Assembly: GCF_007565055.1 (NCBI RefSeq)
Contig: NC_044557.1
Location: 79,375,019 to 79,439,018 of the forward strand
Reading direction: 5' to 3'
DNA length: 64,000 nt
Source of the DNA: Rhinopithecus roxellana
Lineage: Eukaryota > Chordata > Mammalia > Primates > Cercopithecidae
In this document: positions 56,395 through 64,000 of the stretch, piece after piece
Numbering within the stretch: position 1 is the first letter of the stretch
Layout: each line of letters starts with the position of its first letter
Made by a program: the position numbers and the translations under genes
Notes under the pieces: model-generated
What the model saw: the letters and a program-made list of their open reading frames with translations, nothing else
What the model was told of the DNA's origin: nothing
Databases searched by the model: none

Positions 56395-58047
56395 TTTTTT
56401 TTCCTCCTTTAAATAGCTTTTATTTTTAAGGCAATTTTCAGGTTCACAGGAAAATAGAACAGAAAGTACAGAAAATTCCCACATACCCCTCACCTGCTCC
56501 CCATGGCCTCCTCTCCTACGAATATTCTGCACCGGAGTGGTACATTGATTGCAACTGATGAACATACATAAACACATTACTACCCAAATCCATTGTACAC
56601 ATTAGGGTTTAGGCTTAGCGTTGTATACTCTATGGATTTTAACAAATGCCTACTGACCAGTATTCACCACAATAGTTTCATATAGAACAGTTTCATTGCC
56701 CTAAAATCCTCTGTGCTCCATATATTCATCCATCTGTCCCCATAAATCCCTGGTAACTATTTATCTTTCTACTGTCTCCATTGTTTTGTCTTTTCCAGGA
56801 TACCAAGTTGTGGGAATCATTCAGTATGTAGCCTATCCACACTTCCTTCTTAGTAACGTGCATTTAAGTTATTTTAGTATCTTTTCATGGCTTCATAGCT
56901 CATTTTCATAGTGCTGAATGATATTCCATTGTCTGAATGGAAATGTTTATTCATTCACCTACTGAAGGACATCTTGGTTGCTTCCCATTTTGGCAATTAT
57001 GAAAAGGCTACATAAACACCCATGTGCGGGTTTTTGTGTGGACATAAGTTAGCAACTAATTTGACTAAATACCAAAGAGCATGACTGCTGGAGCATATGG
57101 TAAGACTGAGTTTAGTTTTGTAAGAAACCACCAAATTGTCTTCCAAACTGGCTGCTCCATTTTTCAGTCTCACCAGCAATGACTGAGAATTCTTGTTGCT
57201 AACAATTTATGACCTCAGGGTTCTGGATTTTGGACATTTTAACAGGTATGAAGTATTTCATTGTTAATTGGAATTCACCTAATAAAATATGATGTAGAGC
57301 ATTTTTTCATATGTTTACTACCCATCGTATATCTTCTTTGTTGAGGTATCTGCTAAGTTCTTTTGCCAATTTTTAAATAGGGTTTGAGTTTTGAGAGTCA
57401 TTTGTATATTTCAAATAACAGTCCTTTATCATATAGGTATTTTGTGAAGATTTTCTTTCAATCTATGTTTTTTCTTTCTCTCCTTTTCTTTACAGTCTTT
57501 CACAGACAGAGCAAACATTTTTGATTTTCATGAAGCCTTGGTAATCAATTATTTCTATCATGGATTGGGTCTTAGTTGTTGTGCCTAAAAAGTCATTGAC
57601 ATACCTAGGGTCATCTAGTTTTTCTCCTGTTATCATCTAAAACTTTTGTAGTTTTGCATTTTAAATTTAGACTGTGATTCATTTTGAGTTAATTTTTGTG
57701 AAGGGTATGAGGTCAGGGTCCAGATTCACTGTTTTTACATGTGGATATTAAGTTGTTCTATCAACTAGACTCAACTTTTGTTTAAAAAACTATTTTTGTT
57801 GTATATTATTGCCTTTGGCCTTTGTCAAATATCAGTTGATTTTATGTATGTGTGTTTATTTCTAGACTTTCTATTCTATTCTGTTCATCTATTTGTTTAT
57901 TCTTTTGCCAAAGCCACACTGTCATAATTACTGGAACTCTATAATAAATGTTCAAATGAGGTAGCGTCAATCTTCTAACTGCTATTCTTCAATATTGTGT
58001 CAGCTATTTTGTATCTTGCCTCTGTATGTAAACTATTCTTTTTAGAG
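56395..58047 (-). mobile_element. Old L1 (L1M type), 3' UTR and ORF2 C-terminal part
   Basis: Antisense order: 3' UTR ('aggcaattttcaggttcaca', 'tccccatggcctcc'), then ORF2 ('gaatgatattccattgtctg', 'ttggttgcttcccattttgg', 'aaagagcatgactgctggag', 'tttttcatatgtttactac', 'ggcctttgtcaaatatcagt'). The fragment continues at 58263 beyond a nested L1 tail. Confidence 0.8.
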
Positions 58048-58262
58048 CAGCTTTTTTTTTTTTTATTTCCATAAGATTTTGGAGAACAGGTGATGTTTGG
58101 TTATGTGAGTAGATTCATTAATGGTAATTTGTGAGAATTTTGGTGCATCTATCACCTGAGCAGTATCCACCGTACATAATTTGTGATATTTCACCCTTCA
58201 CCCCCCCGCACCCTTTCCCTCAAATCCCCAAAGTTGATTGTATCATTCTTATGTCTGTGTAA
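58048..58262 (-). mobile_element. Short L1 3' end nested in the old L1
   Basis: Poly-T lead, then 'ttttggagaacaggtgatgt', 'gtgcatctatcacctgagca' and 'cacccttcacccccccgcac'. About 215 bp of an L1MA/L1PB-type 3' UTR, antisense. It splits the L1M between 'gtaaactattctttttaga' and 'gtaaactttagagttag'. Confidence 0.75.
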
Positions 58263-58834
58263 ACTTTAGAGTTAGTTTGCTGATTTCCACAAAATAATTT
58301 GCTGTAATTTTGATTGGGATTGCACTGAATCTACAGAACAATTTTTGGAAATTACTGACATTTTGATATTACTGAGTATTCCTATCCATGAACATGGACT
58401 ATCATCAATATGTCTTTTATGATGTTTTTTATTGTATAAATAACACTTGTTTAGAGTGTTGGAGATAGACAAAGGACAAAATGATAAGTTATAAAAGGAA
58501 TTGTTTAAAAGTTTGAGGAAGATTGAGCACACGATTTTTGGAAAAATTTACTGTGACCAAAGAATTATCCAACCAGTCAAGCAGTCTTCACATGTGACAG
58601 CAATATAGGAACAATAAAAGATGCCAGGAAATGTGTAATCTTTCAAAAATATGAATATAAAGGTATATCAGTCAACCAAGAAATAAATCTACATAAGGAA
58701 CACATGAATAAGAAAACTGTGAATAGTCAACTTATTTAAATGTAGAATTAAATTTAGGAACTACACTACAAATGGTTATGCAAAAGAATGCAAATATATT
58801 ATTATTACTTACTCAATTGTGGCAGACAAGATGA
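58263..58834. mobile_element. Continuation of the old L1, then degraded L1/HAL1-like text
   Basis: 58263-58440 continues the antisense L1M ('ttgattgggattgcactgaa'). 58480-58720 has a weak plus-strand likeness to L1/HAL1 ORF1 end ('agaattatccaaccagtcaa'). The rest is unassigned. Confidence 0.5.
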
Positions 58835-58848
58835 ACCACACGGATATT

Positions 58849-59144
58849 CTTTTTTTTTTTTTTTTTCTGAGACAGAGTCTTGCTCTGTCATCTAGGCTGG
58901 CAGTGGCACAATCTTGGCTCACTGCAACCTCTGCCTCCGGGGTACAAGCAATTCTCCTGTCTCAGCCTCCCAAGCAACTGAGATTACAAGCACACACCAC
59001 AACTCCTGGCTACTTTTTGTATTTTTAGTAGAGACGAGGTTTCACCATGTTGGCCAAGCTGGTCTTGAACTCCTGACCTCGTGATCTGCCCACATCGGCC
59101 TCCCAAAGTGCTGGGATTACAGGCATGAACCACCGCGCCCAGCC
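58849..59144 (-). mobile_element. Full-length Alu (AluS-like), antisense
   Basis: T18 tail, both monomers, end 'caccgcgcccagcc'. Target duplication accacacggatatt (58835-58848) and accacacagatatt (59145-59158), one mismatch. Confidence 0.95.
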
Positions 59145-59158
59145 ACCACACAGATATT

Positions 59159-61059
59159 TCTTAAAGGCGATCTGCACAGCTGTAAATTTTGTGATTAGTT
59201 GAAAGTCTAATAGTTGAGAGTCTTTGTGATTAGTTGAGAGCTGTTGTATTATATAAGGTCTTGTTCTACTTTTGAGTACTAGACTCAAGCTTTTCTCTGC
59301 AGGGCCCCATCCAATGAATGCCTGAGAAAAGCAGTGGCACAAGGAACATTTATACCCAATGCTGAACTTCTCTAACTGGCCCTTTACCCTGGAGCTCCTT
59401 GTGGAACTGACGGAGACTTTTCCAGATTTGCATTAGAGTCTGATGTCTCCCTAGTAAATCTAACTCTTTAGTGGTGTCTCCTTCCACGAGAATCCACACT
59501 GCAACAGCAACTTTTTATATTGAATAATTTCAATTACATAAAAAAGTTGAAAAACCATAACAAACATCCATATTTAATTTTCAGCCATTATAAATGTTTG
59601 TACAATTGCTTTATCTTTTTTACCATATATACATATATATACTGTGTATATATAAATATATAGAGAAAGATATATATGTGTGTATACATATGCATACATA
59701 TATATGTATATATTTGTCCTACCATTAGGTTCACTTGCACACACCTTGAAACTATTAGTCAATATTTTAATTTGTGTATCTTGATAGTAAGGAAACTCTA
59801 CATAGCAAAAATGTATTATCGTCTCAATAAATTTAATATTATAAAATTCAAGTACCTAGTATAAATTTCATATTCAGATAGCACAAGTTATCCCCTATTT
59901 ATTTTATAATTGTTTTTCTGGTTTTGGAAACAAGAATCAAACAAAGATTACAAAACTGAATTGAGTTGACATGTTTCTTTAAACCACAAGAGTCTCCCAA
60001 TCCCCATGTTATAATTGTTGTAGTTCTTCACAGTATTGATTTATTTTTACATCTAACTTAGTGGCTTTGCAAAATGTCCTGTAACTTTCATTTGTTTAAT
60101 TGTTTCTTCATCATTAGATAAGTTACACCCTGCTGGCAACATTGCTACATAGATGATATTATGCCTTCTCAGCACTTTTCCTAAGAGGTTATATACCAGT
60201 TTGGCAGATTATTAATTTTCAGTTACAAATTCTTAAAGTTAAAAGTGAAGAGACTAGAAGTTGCTATAATTAGAAATAACGGGCTAGAAAGTGAACCAAA
60301 TCAAGTTTAGTTCCAAAACTGTAAGCCTGGAAGATCAAAATATTCTATTGAACATTTTTAAAGTAATCATTGACTATGTGTTAGACCTTTTCCTGGTTGC
60401 TGGAAGATGTTTCAATGAATACCACATAGTAATTGCCTTAGAAGAGCTCTATATGTAAACAAAGATGAAAAAGATTAATGCTAACTTTTAAAGAATATAA
60501 GTGCTTAAATGAAGCTTGGTACAAACTTGTAAAACACACAGACCACAGTTACTATTCCTAGGTATGAGGTAGGGAGTGGTCAGCAAAAGATAACAGCAAA
60601 CATATCATTTCAATTCTGTCTTAAAGACATTTCTCACTGTCAAATAAAGAGTATATATCCTAGATAGGTCTAAAGAAAATAATATCAATTCAATTGGATA
60701 GATAGAGATAGACAAATAGAAATATATAATAGATAATGATGATGAAGATAGATGAAAGAGAGAGAGAAATAATCGCAATTTCTTAAAATGGAAACAAAAC
60801 ACATCTAAGAAAAATCAGCGGCAGATAAGGAAAGGTAGTTTATTACCGGAACTTGGCAGTAGTGTATGATAAAAACCAGAGATCAGCCCTTGCAGTGTGC
60901 GAAGTGGCCAAAAATGAGGATCTATAAACTTTGGTAGTGGTGTTCAGGAAATTGATTTGACAAGATATGCTAAGCAGTTAAGTTTAATCATCATTTATTG
61001 ATAAACAGGCACTAAGTACCTTAAGTTCAAAGATTACTATCATCAATGGTATTACTCAG
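59159..61059. other. Unassigned stretch with microsatellites and weak L2
   Basis: TA/TG-rich microsatellite-like tract at 59625-59720. 59550-60060 resembles the unnamed old repeat at 42840-43100. 60365-60470 has a weak antisense L2 pattern ('ctggttgctggaagatgttt'). A GATA/AGAT-rich patch lies at 60697-60765. No gene. Confidence 0.4.
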
Positions 61060-61268
61060 TGTGACAGAAATAATATCACTATTTATCAAGTTTTGATGCA
61101 CTGTACTAAGCATTTTGAGTGCTCAGCACAAAATCTAATCCTCACAACAACCCTATACAGCAAGAGCACACATCTTTCTTGTGCAATGAAAAGGTTGAGA
61201 CTAAGTTTGGCATTTTTCCAAAGGCCACAATCTAGAAACAACCAGGATACAAGTACCCTGACCCCAAA
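61060..61268 (-). mobile_element. MIR SINE, antisense, followed by T(27)
   Basis: 'ctaatcctcacaacaaccct' ... 'gaaaaggttgagactaagtt' ... 'ctgaccccaaagcc' is the antisense MIR order. It runs into an uninterrupted run of about 27 T (61270-61295) of unclear origin. Confidence 0.75.
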
Positions 61269-61295
61269 GCCTTTTTTTTTTTTTTTTTTTTTTTT

Positions 61296-62244
61296 GATGA
61301 GTATGCTACAATCGAGTAGACCTTTAAATTCCACGTCCTTGTAAAATTTCAAAATAAAATTGGGTGGTGGAATACAAAATATATAGCAGGTGATTCATTT
61401 TATTTTGCCAAATAACAATATTAACAATTATATACAAGCAAAACTATTATCTATCATAACCATTATTTCATAAGGGAAGAAAGGTGTTAACACTAAAACT
61501 TCTCAGAATGAGAGATACCCATTTACATTGAAATAATTTTGAACGGAGAGCTATAAAATGTATCCCAATGCAGTGTTCAGTACTTAGCTTCTATGAACTG
61601 ATTAACTCTATTATTCAGATATTCCAATCTATATAGTAGCATATGGAAACCAATATAATTACTGTTCAATGAATTAGATATAGCTCTGTGTCTAAGCAGT
61701 TTGCATTCTAATAGAAATGTTTGGCAGATAGGTAGACAATTGCAAGAAAATCTAGCAAATATATTACTGATATGGCACAGATGGAATGAAATTTGGACAA
61801 ATAGCCCAATTTAAGAGTTTGAAAAAATATTTTTGAATGATTTGTTTACAAAACTGGCACTTGAGGGATGACTAAAAGCAAAACTATGTGAATAAAGATA
61901 GTCTTAATGTTTCAAATAGAGGGAGTAATCTTCATAAAAATTCAGAGGCATTAAATGTCATATTTTATAAGTAACTATAAACAGAAAATTTATACTGCAA
62001 AGTAAAATGTTAATCAGGGACTGGTAAAAGATTCAGTTGCAAAAGTATAATTGCTGGTTTAGAGAGAGTTTTGGACACCTTTCTTACGTGTCTGAATGAT
62101 ATAAACAGGAATCGTTGAAAGCTTTTAAACAAATGAATGAAATAATCATACAAGCAGTGTGGAAGATAAATATAAAGTTAGAAAGAATAGCGTCTAGGTG
62201 TTGATAATTTACTGTTATAGCTGAGGTGAAATGTGGTGAGGGTA
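61296..62244 (-). mobile_element. L2 fragment (from about 61680) in unassigned DNA
   Basis: 61296-61680 shows nothing. From 61680, 'agcagtttgcattctaatag', 'ggcacttgagggatgactaa' and 'ggaatcgttgaaagctttta' follow the antisense L2 3' order. Very diverged. Confidence 0.5.
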
Positions 62245-62381
62245 AGGCTTTACCTTTTAGTAATAATAGTAGCTATCATTTATTAGTCACTTTTCAACCT
62301 CATATCTCACTTAATCTGGGAGCAACACTTGTAGGTATTATATTAGTATCTCTACTTTACAGATTAAGGAACCAAGGACAT
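62245..62381 (-). mobile_element. MIR SINE, antisense, split by an LTR
   Basis: 'atagtagctatcatttatta' ... 'tctactttacagattaagga' is antisense MIR. The rest follows the LTR at 62774-62840 ('acttacaggtggcagattgg', 'gatttaaactaaagcagtct'). Confidence 0.65.
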
Positions 62382-62768
62382 TGTTATAGGCCAAATTGTG
62401 TTCCATCAAAATTTACACGTTGAAGTTTTAACTCCCCATACCTCAGAATGTGACTGTATTTGGAGACAAGATCTTTAAAGAGGTAAAGTGAGGTCATATG
62501 GGTAGGCCCTAAAACCATGTGACTGTTGTCCTTATAAGAAGAGGAGATTAGGACCCAGACAACACGCTGACCAGGGACATCCCTGTGAAGATACAGCAGG
62601 AAAGCAGCCATCTGAAAGCCAAGGAGAGAGACCTCAGAATGAAACCAATCCTACTGACACTTTAGTCTTGGACTTCTAGCCTCCAGGACTGTAGAAAAAT
62701 ACATTTCTGTGGTTTGAGCCACCCAGTTGGTGGTATTTTGTTATGGCAGCCCTAGAAAACTTAATACA
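62382..62768 (+). mobile_element. Ancient solo LTR (ERVL/MaLR type) inside a MIR
   Basis: 387 bp starting TGTTATAGGCCAAATTGTG and ending CTTAATACA. Landmarks are 'gtgactgtatttggagacaa', 'tgtccttataagaagagg', 'cttggacttctagcctccag' and 'ttatggcagccctag'. Flanks gacat and gatgt may be a decayed 5-bp duplication. Confidence 0.8.
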
Positions 62769-62840
62769 GATGTCTTAAGGTCCAAGGACTTACAGGTGGC
62801 AGATTGGGATTTAAACTAAAGCAGTCTAACTTTCAAGTTT

Positions 62841-63671
62841 CAGTTACTTTTCAAGCAGATATGTTCATCAGGAGGCTAGATAAGATTTCTGGTCACAAAA
62901 ACATTCAAATCTTTATGATCAATATGTAAGTCTTCTGAGAAAATGTTTGTTAATGCCATGCAAGTGGGTAAACTCTCTTAAACATGCATGTAGAAAAGAA
63001 AAGCGAGGGCTCAATAGGAGACTCCAGAGGAACATGTTGTTTTAAGGAGAGGAGGAAAATTCATGAGCAAAATACAGAAAAAATTATAAAGAGTGAGGTA
63101 CAAAACTGAAAAGGAAAAAATAGTATTACAAAAGCCAGAGGAGTCACTGATATTTAAGGAGTAATTTCTCCACAGAAGACAGACAAATGCTGTTTCTTCC
63201 TGACAAACTTATGACTGGAATTGTCCCAAAAGCAACATCAGGGGAGTTCCCATAAGGGGATGCCCCAAGCCCTCTGGAAATGGGGTCAGTTGGGATTCCA
63301 AAGAAAGAAACACTAAACAGCAGGGTGATCTAGGGTGATCTGTCCAAAGCATCTATTAGGAGAACTTACTTGTTGAGCACTGTAGCATATCCTCATGAAA
63401 GACAGAGAAAGAAAGCAATAATCCTGTAGGTATGTCCACAGTGGAAGAATCAGGGTATGAAGTTTGTATGATGGTTTAATGGCTAAGGGCCAGGGGTTTC
63501 AGTGTTTTCGGCAGCAACCCAGACATTTGTATCAGTACCTAGGAATGTTCAAAGACTAGTTTTGCATTCAGGCCTCCTGGGAATAACCTGCAGCTGGACG
63601 GGTCACAGGGCAGTCAAGGCACTTTGTGTGTTCACTTAAGATGCAGAAGGAAAGTGGGAAAACCAGGGGAC
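62841..63671. other. Unassigned non-coding sequence
   Basis: A direct repeat 'gggtgatcta'/'gggtgatctg' lies at 63325-63344. No gene or element recognised. Confidence 0.4.
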
Positions 63672-63803
63672 CTTACAAATGGCCAACAGGTATTTGAAAA
63701 GTTGCTCAGCATTACTAAGCAGTAGGAAAATGCAAATCAAAACCACAATGAGACAACACCTTATGTCTTTCAAGATGACTATTTTTAAAAAAATTATTGA
63801 CCA
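63672..63803 (+). mobile_element. Old L1 ORF2 C-terminal fragment
   Basis: 'caaatggccaacaggtattt' then 'gcaaatcaaaaccacaatga' is the ORF2 'KHMKKCSS...REMQIK' region. It is about 130 bp, interrupted by the L1 start at 63804. Confidence 0.8.
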
Positions 63804-64000
63804 GAAGACCCAAGATGGCCAACTAGAAGCACCCAGAGGAGCTTATCCCACTGAGAGACCAGACCATTACGAAGACTGGCACACCCTGGCAGATCTTCAG
63901 AAGGGATACACTGAGAGGGGCCAGAGAGAGGATGTAGACCCTGGGCTGAAGGGCTGAGGGGAGGAAGCTAGGTACCCTGCATGGCACGGCCAATCACCAA
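63804..64000 (+). mobile_element. 5' end of another L1, continuing beyond the window
   Basis: Begins 'acccaagatggccaactaga', the L1 start with its YY1-type AAGATGGCC (63808-63816), followed by 5' UTR text. The last 200 bases are too few to place the subfamily, but the start is old-type like the one at 417. Confidence 0.75.

Noticed and set aside
1..64000. Human origin of the window
   Set aside because: The AluYR-type signature, the doubled L1 3' UTR block and the betaretrovirus-like CpG LTR together fit an Old World monkey better. A genome alignment would settle it.

Overview
This is nuclear DNA of a primate, most likely an Old World monkey. It is densely filled with LINE-1 (L1), Alu and endogenous retrovirus (ERV) copies. 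The monkey call rests on three observations. The youngest Alu (25447-25772) carries the GGCCGGATCTCAGCTC-type change that I know from cercopithecoid AluYR elements. Two young L1 3' ends share the same doubled GACGAGTTGATGGGTGC block. A solo LTR at 24521-25011 has betaretroviral hallmarks, including 6-bp target duplications, and nearly intact CpGs. I see no cellular protein-coding exon, tRNA, rRNA or CRISPR array. Every long reading frame is a transposon or ERV relic, or a chance frame. The stretch looks like a gene desert or a deep intron.

Layout. 1-17930 is a nest. An old L1 3' end (1-405) was hit by a full-length L1 (417-17919), which was hit by a 5'-inverted L1 (6388-17019), which was hit by a class I provirus on the minus strand (7375-15378). 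Alus sit at 2870-3150 and 15849-16148. 17931-22750 is mostly unassigned, with an L2 piece, a 407-bp solo LTR (19234-19640) and microsatellites. 22750-26900 holds an Alu, an old L1, a hAT transposase relic, the CpG-rich solo LTR and the young AluY. 26330-36375 is a long minus-strand old L1 split by an ERVL provirus (26904-32565) and an L1PA-like copy (33313-34384). The ERVL itself contains a young twin-primed L1 (29566-31041). 36376-43300 is AT-rich and mostly unassigned.

43817-50050 is a full-length, relatively young L1 on the minus strand, inserted into an ancient LTR. It is disabled by point mutations: the ORF1 start is ATA, ORF1 stops at codon 293, ORF2 has stops at codons 159, 1124 and 1159, and the ORF2 terminator is lost. 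It appears to carry a 41-nt 3' transduction. 50100-64000 holds a long (GGAA)n array, three-to-four ancient LTR or MIR/L2 remnants, two Alus, several old L1 pieces, and the 5' end of another L1 entering at 63804.

No operon-like or gene-to-gene cooperation is visible. What links the elements is insertion order, readable from target-site duplications. I did not find a convincing undescribed biological system. The most rewarding leads are the CpG-box solo LTR, the 3'-transducing L1, the perfect 20-bp hairpin present in only one of two paired LTRs, and the mismatched LTR pair of the class I provirus. Family names below were assigned by eye, without a library search, and are hedged accordingly.
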